The notes beneath the pieces are model-generated. The model saw only the letters and a list, made by a program, of their open reading frames with translations, did no database searches and was not told the origin of the DNA. This document shows positions 1-6,961 of a stretch of 14,093 nucleotides of DNA, piece by piece (the first letter of the stretch is position 1; each line of letters starts with the position of its first letter). This DNA comes from an uncultured Oscillospiraceae bacterium (lineage in GTDB: Bacteria; Bacillota; Clostridia; Oscillospirales; Acutalibacteraceae). The stretch lies in assembly GCA_900549755.1 (NCBI GenBank), contig URPQ01000051.1, positions 1 through 14,093 of the forward strand. The letters are read 5' to 3'. Both the position numbers and the translations under genes were made by a program.

Positions 1-273
1 TACCGAAAGGTCCTTATCCAGCACTGAGCTTTGAAAAACAACGCCGAGACTGCGCTTTATGCGGTCGGGGTCCTTATCAATATCAGTCCCGCAGATTTCC
101 ACCCTGCCGCTATCCTTTGAAAGCTGACCGCATATAATGTTGATTGTGGTGGATTTTCCCGCGCCGTTTACTCCCAAAAACGCGAAAAATTCGCCCTCCT
201 TCACCTTAAAGCTCAGGTCGTTTACCGCCTTTTTTTCGCCGTAACTTTTGGTTAAATGCTCAATTTTAAGCAA
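1..273 (-). CDS. ABC transporter ATP-binding protein (partial, C-terminus outside window)
   Basis: Nucleotide-binding subunit of an ABC transporter, peripheral on the cytoplasmic face of the membrane. I translated the 91 visible residues by hand: they begin MLKIEHLTKSYGEKKAVNDL, carry a Walker A motif GVNGAGKST at residues 34-42 and reach the Q-loop glutamine at about residue 81 (VVFQSSVL). The signature motif, Walker B and H-loop lie beyond the window edge. The start is a TTG at 271-273, with an AAAGGGG ribosome binding site overlapping the end of the upstream small membrane gene and only 3 bases between that stop and this start, so the two are very likely co-transcribed. The DLSFKVKEGEFFAFLG pattern resembles ABC-2/drug-export or bacteriocin-immunity type ATPases (CcmA-like), but the substrate cannot be told. 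The family is certain, the role inferred. Confidence 0.9.
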   Translation of the reverse strand, partial: MLKIEHLTKSYGEKKAVNDLSFKVKEGEFFAFLGVNGAGKSTTINIICGQLSKDSGRVEICGTDIDKDPDRIKRSLGVVFQSSVLDKDLSV

Positions 274-276
274 TGC

Positions 277-498
277 TTATTCCCCTTTAATTTCCTTAAA
301 TACACCCTTTCGGCAGCGTATACTTTTTAAGGATGTATGCCGAATCTTTAATATATCGTCCATTTCCATAATTTTTCCGCTTGAGTCTGCTAACATCATA
401 ACAGAGCCTGAAACTGCGCCTATACCTATAAACAGCATCCAGAAAATAAGAAACCTGCGCGCAGTATTGTATCTTGATTTTTTCTTCAAAAAACTCAT
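277..498 (-). CDS. Small single-helix membrane protein upstream of ABC ATPase (possibly truncated)
   Basis: A 73-residue protein with a basic N-terminus (MSFLKKKSRYNTARR), one hydrophobic segment at about residues 15-38 (FLIFWMLFIGIGAVSGSVMML) and a polar, basic C-terminal tail. It has its own sigma-A-type promoter and short leader, and its stop lies 3 bases before the ABC ATPase start, so it looks like the first gene of a transporter operon. From memory, longer clostridial membrane proteins share the pattern 'GIGAV...MLxDPSGKxxGMDxML' and continue with further membrane helices. Here the match stops after MDDILK and is followed by an unrelated basic tail, which suggests a truncated or frameshifted remnant. 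That comparison is recall, not a search. A genuine small protein is the alternative. Confidence 0.5.
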   Translation of the reverse strand: MSFLKKKSRYNTARRFLIFWMLFIGIGAVSGSVMMLADSSGKIMEMDDILKIRHTSLKSIRCRKGVFKEIKGE

Positions 499-513
499 CC
501 GCCCTGAAATATA

Positions 514-542
514 AGTATATATTCAATTGAAAAATATGTCAA
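514..542 (-). promoter_or_regulatory. Sigma-A-type promoter of the small membrane protein/ABC operon
   Basis: On the minus strand TTGACA (537-542) is followed after exactly 17 bases by TATACT (514-519). The -35 box overlaps the stop codon (539-541) of the upstream AraC-type gene. The predicted transcription start is near 507, giving a leader of only about 10 bases before the ATG at 498, with AGGG just ahead of it. Confidence 0.75.
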
Positions 543-1393
543 GAAAACATAGCATTGTACCGTCTGGGCGATACTCCGAATTTCTTTTTGAAAACGTTGG
601 AAAAATAAGCGGGATTGCAAAACCCCAAGCTATCCGATATTTCAGTGACCGTATATGAAGTTTGCTTTAAAAGCCACCTTGCCTCGTCAAGTCGCAGATT
701 TTCAATATACTCGCTTATGCTTACCCCCGAGCGTTTTTTAAAAATATGACTGAGCGTTGAAACGCTGCAATTGAATTTTTTACTCAAATCCTTCATTGTG
801 ATTCGCGTGTTATGATTTATGGTAATGTAACTTAAAAGACTGGTGTAAATATCGTCTTTTTCTTCCTTTCCGGAGAATTCCTCATATTTTTGCAAATAAG
901 TCTCAAGCATAAGCATAAGAGGATGTATAACCGTATCGATTTTTTCTTTATCCGGAATATCGGCGTTAAGAAATTCGTTTCGCAAATTGGATATTTTCTG
1001 CCAATCAATATGATTTTTACGAGCAAAATGCTTTGCCTTACCCTGCGCCTCGCTTTCGTCCTTACCTTTGAAACCGCCGACCGAGATAAAACCGACATTT
1101 TTTTCGTTGACTGTCACCGGATAAACATATTCGCCTACTCCTGCGTGACATACTCCGAAAAAATCACCCGCTTCACATTTTTTGAAAACCTTACTCTGCT
1201 TATCAACACAAATATCCCAATTCCCGGTTACTGTTTTCACAAAACGGCAGTAAGGATTAAGGTGAAAATTATAACGGATAAGCCCGGGTATTGCGGTAAA
1301 CGAGCCATGCAAAGTGACTGAAAATTTATTTGTTTCAATCAGAAAATCAATATAGCGTGTTATGTCTTGAATAATTACCTCTATATTTATCAC
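539..1393 (-). CDS. AraC-family transcriptional regulator with N-terminal PocR-like sensor domain
   Basis: Cytoplasmic DNA-binding regulator of about 284 residues. The N-terminal half (about residues 1-165) resembles the PocR sensory domain, with its run of cysteines and a C-H-A-G-x-x-E-Y-x-x-P-V core (CHAGVGEYVYPV) followed by GFISVGGFKG. The last 95 residues hold the two helix-turn-helix units of AraC proteins, ending in the typical SDSLGFCNPAYFSNVFKKKFGVSPRRYN block. The frame stays open to 1528, but a strong minus-strand promoter at 1452-1480 would start the transcript near 1445, excluding that start. I chose the in-frame GTG at 1391-1393; its ribosome binding site is poor and a GTG at 1400-1402 is possible. 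PocR domains are thought to bind small hydrocarbon derivatives such as diols. It is divergent from the oxidoreductase operon and probably activates it. Confidence 0.85.
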   Translation of the reverse strand: MINIEVIIQDITRYIDFLIETNKFSVTLHGSFTAIPGLIRYNFHLNPYCRFVKTVTGNWDICVDKQSKVFKKCEAGDFFGVCHAGVGEYVYPVTVNEKNVGFISVGGFKGKDESEAQGKAKHFARKNHIDWQKISNLRNEFLNADIPDKEKIDTVIHPLMLMLETYLQKYEEFSGKEEKDDIYTSLLSYITINHNTRITMKDLSKKFNCSVSTLSHIFKKRSGVSISEYIENLRLDEARWLLKQTSYTVTEISDSLGFCNPAYFSNVFKKKFGVSPRRYNAMFS

Positions 1394-1451
1394 CTTTTGC
1401 ACGATTTTGTAAAAAACCGATTCAAATTCGAATGTTTTTTTCTTTTTATTT

Positions 1452-1480
1452 ATTATAATAGAAATAACAGAATGAGTCAA
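1452..1480 (-). promoter_or_regulatory. Sigma-A-type promoter of the AraC/PocR regulator gene
   Basis: Minus strand TTGACT (1475-1480), 17-base spacer, TATAAT (1452-1457): close to consensus. It places the start of transcription near 1445, inside the longest open frame of the regulator, and so decides that the regulator must start further in. The plus strand holds an overlapping TATAAT (1454-1459) with no recognisable -35 at the right distance. That fits a weak, activator-dependent promoter for the divergent oxidoreductase operon. Confidence 0.75.
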
Positions 1481-1483
1481 GAT

Positions 1484-1497
1484 TTTGTTATAACAAA
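1484..1497. promoter_or_regulatory. Perfect 14-bp palindrome between divergent promoter and oxidoreductase RBS (possible operator)
   Basis: TTTGTTATAACAAA reads identically on both strands. It lies just upstream of the regulator's -35 box and between the plus-strand -10 and the GGAGGG ribosome binding site (1500-1504) of the first oxidoreductase gene. In this position a bound protein could affect both directions. AraC proteins more often bind direct repeats, so a different regulator is possible. The role is inferred from symmetry and position only. Confidence 0.4.
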
Positions 1498-1510
1498 GTG
1501 GAGGGTAAAT

Positions 1511-3199
1511 ATGAAAAACATCGAACATATTACCGATTTATGTGTTATCGGCGGGGGAATGGCGGGAATTTGCACCGCAATTTCAGCAGCAAGGCACGGA
1601 ATAAAGGTTGTGCTGGTTCAGGACAGAGGAGTTTTGGGCGGAAACGCATCAAGCGAAATAAGAATGTGGATTTGCGGAGCGCACGGGAAAGATAATAGAG
1701 AAACCGGGATTATTGAAGAAATAATGCTTGAAAACTTTTTTCAGAATCCACAGTTAAGCTATTCGTTATGGGATATGGTATTGTTTGATAAAACAGCGCG
1801 ACAGGACAATCTTACTTTATTGCTTAACACAAGCTGCCTTGACGCAAATACGGAAAACGGAAAAATAATCAGCATTACAGCGTGGCAATCGCCGTGTGAA
1901 ACCGTGCATACAATTAAAGCACGTTATTTTGCCGATTGTTCGGGTGACAGCATTTTATCAACACTTACCGGCGCACATTTTCGCTACGGCAGGGAGGCGG
2001 AGTCCGAGTTCGGAGAGAGTATAGAGCCGAAAACCGCTGACAAAAAAACAATGGGAATGAGTTGTCTGTTTCAGGTACGCGAGACCGACAAACCGCAGAA
2101 ATTCACTCCCCCGGAATGGGCATATAAATACTGTACCGATGATGATATCCCGTTCCGTGAACACGATCTGTCCTCAAACTTTTGGTGGATAGAAACGGGC
2201 GGCGAAGGCGACTGCATACACGATACCGATAAATGCCGCGATGAGCTTTTAAAGATTGCATACGGCGTTTGGGATCATATTAAAAATCACGGTGACCACG
2301 GTGCCGAAAATTATGAGCTTGAATGGGTCGGAATTTTGCCGGGAAAACGTGAAAGCAGGCGGTATGTCGGAAAATATACAGTAACTCAAAACGATGTTGA
2401 GGCAGGCGGAAATTTTGATGATATTATCGCTTATGCCGGTTGGTCGATGGACGATCATTCCCCGGCGGGTATAAATCATAAAACATCCTACCCGACCGTG
2501 TTTCATCCGGCGCCATCGCCCTGGGGAATACCGTTCAGGGCATTATGCTCCGAAAATATCGAAAATCTTTTGTTTGCGGGCAGAAACATAAGCGTTACCC
2601 ATGCCGCGCTTTCCTCCTCGCGCGTTATGGCTACCTGTGCGCTGTTGGGGCAGGCAGTGGGAACGGCTGTTGCTCAAATGGTACAGTACGGCGAAAACAC
2701 CGATAATATAGATATTGAAAGACTTCAGGACAGCCTTATGGCGGACGACTGTTGGCTTCCGGGAAAAAATCGAAGTGTTTCCGAACTTTCTTTGGATTTA
2801 AAATGCAACAATGATATTGTAATAAACGGTAAGGAACGCGGAGACGAGAACCGGTGGATTGGTGAAAAGGGCGATTACCTTGAATACAGAAGTGATAGAC
2901 CGTTTAAGCTTTCGGGGGTAAGAATTGTTTTTGACAGCGACCTAAACCGTGACTACCAGAATATGCCCTGTTGTATAAGGCTTAAAGAGGAACGCTTTAA
3001 ACTTCCGAAAACCCTTATAAAGGATTTTGATATTATTCTCACCAATAAGGACGGACATACCGAGACACACCCGTTCCGTAATATCCATACACGATTTTTA
3101 AAACTCGATATTAAGGGAGAGGTTCTAAGCGTTAAGCTTTTACCTCTTGAGACTTACGGAGCGGAAACATTTAATATTTTCGGTTTTGAGGTGTTTTAA
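1511..3199 (+). CDS. FAD-dependent oxidoreductase (FAD_oxidored family) with C-terminal beta-rich domain
   Basis: A 562-residue flavoprotein. Near the N-terminus it has the dinucleotide-binding motif VIGGGMAG (glycines 14, 16, 19), then LGGNASSEIRMW at about 42-53 as in PF12831-type proteins, a DCSGD motif at 142-146 and a second FAD-contact block LLFAGRNISVTHAALSSSRV at about 353-372. Residues from about 435 to the end look like an added beta-sandwich of the discoidin/F5-8C kind (GEKGDYLEYRSDRPFKLSGV), unusual for the core family and possibly glycan-binding. The frame is open from 1367, but the ATG at 1511 has a good GGAGGG site 6 bases upstream, so I start there. The stop TAA is directly followed by the ATG of a second enzyme of the same family. 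The reaction and substrate are unknown; neighbours suggest catabolism of a small organic compound under the PocR-AraC regulator. Confidence 0.85.
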   Translation: MKNIEHITDLCVIGGGMAGICTAISAARHGIKVVLVQDRGVLGGNASSEIRMWICGAHGKDNRETGIIEEIMLENFFQNPQLSYSLWDMVLFDKTARQDNLTLLLNTSCLDANTENGKIISITAWQSPCETVHTIKARYFADCSGDSILSTLTGAHFRYGREAESEFGESIEPKTADKKTMGMSCLFQVRETDKPQKFTPPEWAYKYCTDDDIPFREHDLSSNFWWIETGGEGDCIHDTDKCRDELLKIAYGVWDHIKNHGDHGAENYELEWVGILPGKRESRRYVGKYTVTQNDVEAGGNFDDIIAYAGWSMDDHSPAGINHKTSYPTVFHPAPSPWGIPFRALCSENIENLLFAGRNISVTHAALSSSRVMATCALLGQAVGTAVAQMVQYGENTDNIDIERLQDSLMADDCWLPGKNRSVSELSLDLKCNNDIVINGKERGDENRWIGEKGDYLEYRSDRPFKLSGVRIVFDSDLNRDYQNMPCCIRLKEERFKLPKTLIKDFDIILTNKDGHTETHPFRNIHTRFLKLDIKGEVLSVKLLPLETYGAETFNIFGFEVF

Positions 3200-4483
3200 A
3201 TGAAAGAAAGCTTTATAACCGAGGCAGAAAAGCATACCGAAATAGCCGGTAAATATGATGTAATAGTTGCGGGGTCCGGTCCGTCGGGCTTTGCGGCTGC
3301 CGTTACCGCAGCAAGAAACGGGGCAAAAACGCTGATTATTGAAGCGCAGTCGAGTGTGGGCGGCATATCCACAAGCGGACTTATGAGCCACTTTACCGGC
3401 AGGGTTGAAAGCCGGCTTTACAGTGAAATTTTAGAACGCTCTCACAAGCAGGACTTTTTCAAATGCGATGATAAGGTCAGAATAGACCCGGAGCTTTTAA
3501 AAAATACATATCTTGAAATGCTGCAGGCTGCCGGAGTTGATATTCTGCTTTACACCCTTGTTTGCGATGTTATTAAAAACGGCGACCGCGTTTGCGGGGT
3601 TATTACCGAAAATAAAAGCGGAAGGCAGGCATACCTTGCAGATGTTTTAATAGATGCAACAGGCGACGGCGATTTAGCCTGCCGCGCGGGTGCGGAATAT
3701 TTCAAGGGTCGCGAAAGCGACGGAAAAATGCAGCCCGCTACACTTATGTTCAAGGTGGGCGGAGTGGATATGTCACGTGCGGTATTCCCGCCCTCGTTTG
3801 AAACAACGGTTGAAACCGATAAGGGCGAGCTGCAGGCGCTTGCAAAAAAACTGCTGCCGTATCCGGCAGGTCATGTGCTGCTGTATGCCTCAACCATTCC
3901 GGGTATAGTCACCTGCAATATGACAAACTGCACCGAGATAGACGGCACAAAGGCAGAGGATCTCACCCGCGCGGAAATTGTATGCCGCTCGCAAATGGAG
4001 CCGATTACCGAATTTTTAAGGGAATATGTTCCGGGCTATGAAAACTGCTATATTATAAGCGCAGCCTCGCTTATAGGTATTCGTGAAACACGGCATTTTG
4101 TGGGTTTAAGGCAGCTTACCGAAAAGGATATAATTGATGCTAGGCAATTTGAAGACCGGGTTGTGCGCGGGGCGTGGTTTAATTTTGATATTCATAATAT
4201 TTCGGGTTCCGGGCTTGATGAAACAGGCGTGCAAAAGTACTTTAAGCAGCAAAGCGGATATACTATTCCCTACGGCTGTATGGTGCCCGTAAAAACCGAC
4301 GGTCTCTTGCTCACCGGCAGAAATATTTCGGGAACACATATGGCACACTCCAGCTTCAGGGCAATGCCTATATGTGTTGGAATAGGCGAAGCGTGCGGCG
4401 CGGCGGCAGCTATTGCGGTTAAGAAGAATATAAATTTAAGAAATGTAGAGCCCGAGGAAATCAGAAAACTGAATTTTGATTAA
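3200..4483 (+). CDS. FAD-dependent oxidoreductase (FAD_oxidored family), second of a coupled pair
   Basis: A 427-residue flavoprotein with VIVAGSGPSGFAAAVTAAR (glycines 25, 27, 30), a ribose-binding acidic residue in LIIEAQ (E48), then VGGISTSGLMSHF, IDATGDGDLACRAGAEYF and the C-terminal FAD block LLLTGRNISGTHMAHSSFRAM. It is paralogous to the preceding gene, sharing the same blocks in order, but lacks the C-terminal beta domain. It begins on the base after that gene's stop (TAA-ATG), with its GAGGTG ribosome binding site inside the upstream coding region, so translation is coupled. The two may act in sequence on one substrate or as a heteromer; that is inference. No signal peptide is seen, so it should be cytoplasmic. 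Confidence 0.88.
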   Translation: MKESFITEAEKHTEIAGKYDVIVAGSGPSGFAAAVTAARNGAKTLIIEAQSSVGGISTSGLMSHFTGRVESRLYSEILERSHKQDFFKCDDKVRIDPELLKNTYLEMLQAAGVDILLYTLVCDVIKNGDRVCGVITENKSGRQAYLADVLIDATGDGDLACRAGAEYFKGRESDGKMQPATLMFKVGGVDMSRAVFPPSFETTVETDKGELQALAKKLLPYPAGHVLLYASTIPGIVTCNMTNCTEIDGTKAEDLTRAEIVCRSQMEPITEFLREYVPGYENCYIISAASLIGIRETRHFVGLRQLTEKDIIDARQFEDRVVRGAWFNFDIHNISGSGLDETGVQKYFKQQSGYTIPYGCMVPVKTDGLLLTGRNISGTHMAHSSFRAMPICVGIGEACGAAAAIAVKKNINLRNVEPEEIRKLNFD

Positions 4484-4520
4484 AAAGCATCGTACAAAAA
4501 ACATTTGTCACGGGTTGAAA

Positions 4521-4566
4521 ATAACACAGCGCGTATATCCGTTACCGGATATACGCGCTGTGTTAT
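4521..4566. terminator. Perfect 21-bp hairpin, probable bidirectional terminator between convergent genes
   Basis: Two 21-base arms (4521-4541 and 4546-4566) pair without a mismatch around a TTAC loop. On the plus strand a T-rich stretch follows after a short gap (4574-4580); on the minus strand the hairpin is followed directly by TTTTC. It ends the oxidoreductase operon (stop 4483) and the Obg/Mini-III operon. The stop codon of the Mini-III gene (4563-4565) lies inside its arm, so ribosomes terminating there would reach into the stem. Confidence 0.85.
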
Positions 4567-4937
4567 GCATGATATATTTTTTCAAAAAGCTCATCCGCAC
4601 GGGCGGTATTCCCCGAAAGGTAAAGCCACCCGAAAAGACACTCCAGCCCCGTGGCGATATGATAATCACCGTTCGAGGCGTTTTTGGGCGTAGAAGATGT
4701 ATGGAAATTCCTGCCGCGCTTGAAAACGGATATTTCCTTTTCGGAAAGCTCCGGCTCAATAACCGAATACGCCTTTGCCTGCGCGGCGGCATTCACCATT
4801 GTAACCGAGAGCCTATGTAACTCGCCCGACGGGCGGTTTACCGCCGCCAAGGCGGTTCTAACATACAGCCCGTACACCGCGTCGCCCACAAAAGCGAGCA
4901 CGGAGGGGCTTAAAAGATTGGGATTTTCCGTTTTCAT
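4563..4937 (-). CDS. mrnC: Mini-ribonuclease III (MrnC)
   Basis: A dimeric RNase III-like nuclease without a double-stranded RNA-binding domain. In Bacillus, Mini-III matures 23S rRNA. The 124-residue length is typical. The catalytic signature LAFVGDAVYGLYVR is at residues 14-27 with the metal-binding aspartate D19, and the second acidic site is in ATGLECLFGWLYL (E99). The start could be GTG at 4940 (overlapping the obg stop as GTGA) or ATG at 4937 (overlapping as TGATG); I prefer the ATG. No separate ribosome binding site is visible, so translation probably depends on coupling to obg. Its usual Bacillus neighbour cysS is absent; the linkage with obg instead makes an rRNA-maturation/ribosome-assembly operon. 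Confidence 0.92.
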   Translation of the reverse strand: MKTENPNLLSPSVLAFVGDAVYGLYVRTALAAVNRPSGELHRLSVTMVNAAAQAKAYSVIEPELSEKEISVFKRGRNFHTSSTPKNASNGDYHIATGLECLFGWLYLSGNTARADELFEKIYHA

Positions 4938-6211
4938 CACATCACAAACTCAAACTCAATATCGTAAACGCTTACGGTGTCGCCATGCTTTATTCCCGCG
5001 TTTTCAAGGGCTGTAATAATTCCGCTTGAGCGCAAAACCCGCTCAAAATATTGCAGCGACTCATAGTCCTCGGGGTCGATAGTGTTCATAATTTCCATTA
5101 TCCACTCGCAGTTTTCAACAAAGTAGACCCCGTCGCAAACGCGTATTGTAAAGTCGCGCTTTTTCTTGACCGTAAGGTCTTCAAGCGGCTTCGGCTCGGC
5201 TTCGTATTTCTTTATCGGAGGCAGCTTTGCAAGCTCAGCCGCAACATAGTTTATAAGCTCATCCGTACCCTCGGCGATAGCCGCCATTACGGGGAAGAAC
5301 TTATACCCCTTTTCAGTAAAGTAATCCGATATGCGGCGAACCTCATCATCTTCGGTCAAATCGCACTTGTTGCCCACAATTATCTGCGGGCGGGTTTCAA
5401 GCTCGCTGCTGAAAACGGCAAGCTCGCGGTTTATTTTATTAAAATCGTCAATCGGGTCTCTGCCCTCGCTGCCCGATACGTCAATAACGTGCAAAAGCAG
5501 ACGGCAGCGCTCAACATGGCGCAAAAATTCGTGGCCTAAGCCCACGCCCTCACCCGCGCCCTCAATAAGCCCGGGAATATCCGCCATAACAAACGAGCTG
5601 CCCTCGCCCATACGCACAACTCCCAAAACGGGGGTAAGGGTTGTAAAGTGGTAATTCGCAATTTTCGGCTTTGCCTCGCTTACCACCGAAATAAGTGTGG
5701 ATTTACCCACATTCGGAAAGCCTATAAGCCCCACGTCCGCCAAGAGTTTTAGCTCCAGCGTTACGTCAAGCTCCTCGCCCGGGTTGCCCTTTTTAGCAAA
5801 GCGCGGCACCTGGCGCGTAGGCGTGGCAAAATGCTGGTTGCCCCAGCCACCGTTGCCGCCCTTGGCTATTACAACGGGCTCCGAATCGGATATATCGGCA
5901 ATTATTCTGCCGCTTTCCGCATCCTTTACCAGCGTGCCAACCGGCACGTTTATAATAAGGTCAGGCGCTTTTTTGCCCGAGCAGCGACCGCCGCCGCCCT
6001 TTTCGCCCGATTGCGCCGTATATTTGCGCTTGTAGCGGAAGTCCGCAAGGGTAGATAAATTACTGTCAGCCTTGAAAATAATATTTCCGCCCCTGCCGCC
6101 GTCGCCGCCGTCGGGTCCGCCCGCCGCAACGTACTTTTCCCTGTGAAAGGAAACCGCGCCGTCGCCGCCGTCGCCCGCTTTTAAATGAATTTTTGCTATA
6201 TCTACAAACAT
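4937..6211 (-). CDS. obg: GTPase Obg/CgtA, ribosome assembly
   Basis: An essential GTPase that binds the large ribosomal subunit during assembly. The 424-residue protein has all three parts: the glycine-rich Obg fold (residues 1-158, with AGGPDGGDGGRGGNI at about 29-43), the G domain with G1 GFPNVGKST (164-172), G3 DIPG (211-214) and G4 NKCD (281-284), and a C-terminal OCT domain from about residue 345 as in Firmicutes Obg. It begins one base after the stop of the DUF2007 gene and overlaps the Mini-III start. The adjacency to rplU-prp-rpmA is a classic bacterial arrangement, here with the two DUF2007 genes inserted between. Confidence 0.97.
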   Translation of the reverse strand: MFVDIAKIHLKAGDGGDGAVSFHREKYVAAGGPDGGDGGRGGNIIFKADSNLSTLADFRYKRKYTAQSGEKGGGGRCSGKKAPDLIINVPVGTLVKDAESGRIIADISDSEPVVIAKGGNGGWGNQHFATPTRQVPRFAKKGNPGEELDVTLELKLLADVGLIGFPNVGKSTLISVVSEAKPKIANYHFTTLTPVLGVVRMGEGSSFVMADIPGLIEGAGEGVGLGHEFLRHVERCRLLLHVIDVSGSEGRDPIDDFNKINRELAVFSSELETRPQIIVGNKCDLTEDDEVRRISDYFTEKGYKFFPVMAAIAEGTDELINYVAAELAKLPPIKKYEAEPKPLEDLTVKKKRDFTIRVCDGVYFVENCEWIMEIMNTIDPEDYESLQYFERVLRSSGIITALENAGIKHGDTVSVYDIEFEFVM

Positions 6212-6212
6212 A

Positions 6213-6512
6213 TTACTCTGTTATTTCCTCTTCCGGCTCTACCTCTGTTTGCAGGTATGCCTCGTAAAGTCCTCTTGCCGTTTCGTAATTTTTCGCCGCA
6301 ACATAAATATTATCAGGCACAACACCCGCGCCCAAAAGCAGCTTGACAGAGCCGCCTGCGCCGTCCTGACGGCATATAAACGGTATGCCGTTCTCTTTTA
6401 GTATGTCCTGAAATATTTCCGAGGTTACGGGATTTTTAATTACTGCCGCCAAAACCGGCTCGTTTTCGTCCGGCTCGGTCTCCTTTTTTCTTCCCCACTT
6501 AAAAAAGCTCAT
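6213..6512 (-). CDS. DUF2007-type small protein (putative signal-transducing protein fold)
   Basis: A 99-residue acidic cytoplasmic protein. After a charged N-terminus (FFKWGRKKETEPDENEP), residues about 20-90 form one DUF2007-like unit: VLAAVIKNPVTSEIFQDILKENGIPFIC, then a short loop and LLLGAGVVPDNIYVAAKNYETARGLYEAYL. The pattern (a value, loss of one helix-sheet unit, then V-ADDIYV and a terminal helix) resembles half a PII/ACT-like fold. The gene overlaps the upstream paralogue by ATGA and sits one base before obg, so all are co-translated. Function is unknown; the link to obg is by position only. Confidence 0.75.
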   Translation of the reverse strand: MSFFKWGRKKETEPDENEPVLAAVIKNPVTSEIFQDILKENGIPFICRQDGAGGSVKLLLGAGVVPDNIYVAAKNYETARGLYEAYLQTEVEPEEEITE

Positions 6513-6898
6513 TCGTTTTCGTTCTCCGCGTCCTCAAAAAATTCCTCGTCAAACTGCGGCTCGGAATTTAAAAATTCCTCATAAATCGCGTTTGCCGCGT
6601 CAAAATCCTGCTCATCAACATAAATATCATCCGCCACAAACGAACCGCCGAAGGTCACTTTCATTGTGCCGTCGTCTTCCGAATCGCTGCTGTAAAGAAT
6701 ACCCGCCTCTGTAAGCAGGTCTTTGAGTATCTCAGCCGACACAACATCGTCAAGCGTTGCCAGAAGCACCGGGTTGTTAATTACTTTCTCCTCTTTTTCC
6801 TCTTCTTCGGTAATTTCAGCCGTAAGGTCGGCGCCGCAAACCGGGCAAAGCTCCGCTGCGTCATTGCACTCGGCTTTGCAAACATGACAAACCTTCAT
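6509..6898 (-). CDS. Zinc-ribbon plus DUF2007-type protein
   Basis: A 129-residue, very acidic protein. Residues 4-21 form a small zinc ribbon of the CxxC...CxxC kind (C4, C7, C18, C21). After a glutamate-rich linker comes one DUF2007-like unit (about residues 43-112: NPVLLATLDDVVSAEILKDLLTEAGI ... VADDIYVDEQDFDAANAIYEEFL) that is clearly paralogous to the following gene's single unit. A good AAAGGAAAGAAG site precedes the ATG, and a terminator just upstream separates it from rpmA. No promoter is obvious in the short gap, so read-through or a promoter inside the gap may drive this operon. Function is unknown. Confidence 0.75.
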   Translation of the reverse strand: MKVCHVCKAECNDAAELCPVCGADLTAEITEEEEKEEKVINNPVLLATLDDVVSAEILKDLLTEAGILYSSDSEDDGTMKVTFGGSFVADDIYVDEQDFDAANAIYEEFLNSEPQFDEEFFEDAENENE

Positions 6899-6914
6899 AA
6901 ATCTTCTTTCCTTT

Positions 6915-6953
6915 CTAAAAAATAAATCCGGGTAGCAGCCGCCGCCCGGATTT
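6915..6953 (-). terminator. Rho-independent terminator downstream of rpmA
   Basis: Read on the minus strand, a 9-bp stem AAATCCGGG/CCCGGATTT (arms 6945-6953 and 6924-6932) encloses a 12-base GC-rich loop and is followed by ATTTTTT. It lies 8 bases past the rpmA stop and ends only about 17 bases before the ATG of the zinc-ribbon gene, so partial read-through into the DUF2007-obg operon is plausible. Confidence 0.8.
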
Positions 6954-6961
6954 GCTTTTTC

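Noticed and set aside
456..515. Resemblance to 4550-4610 (both strands read MSFLKK...NTAR)
   Set aside because: The identity is patchy and one copy lies in the out-of-frame antisense of Mini-III; it is best taken as chance.
890..1321. 143-residue open frame on the plus strand
   Set aside because: It lies antisense inside the regulator gene, with no ribosome binding site and no recognisable domain.
1367..1510. Longer N-terminus for the first FAD oxidoreductase
   Set aside because: The dinucleotide-binding fold starts right after the ATG at 1511, which has a GGAGGG site; the upstream residues match nothing in the family.
1394..1528. Longer N-terminus for the AraC/PocR regulator
   Set aside because: The extra 45 residues are lysine/phenylalanine-rich and unlike the family, and the frame there lies over a consensus promoter whose transcript would begin after it.
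4476..4820. 114-residue open frame on the plus strand after the second oxidoreductase
   Set aside because: It runs through the terminator hairpin and antisense to Mini-RNase III; the composition is non-protein-like.
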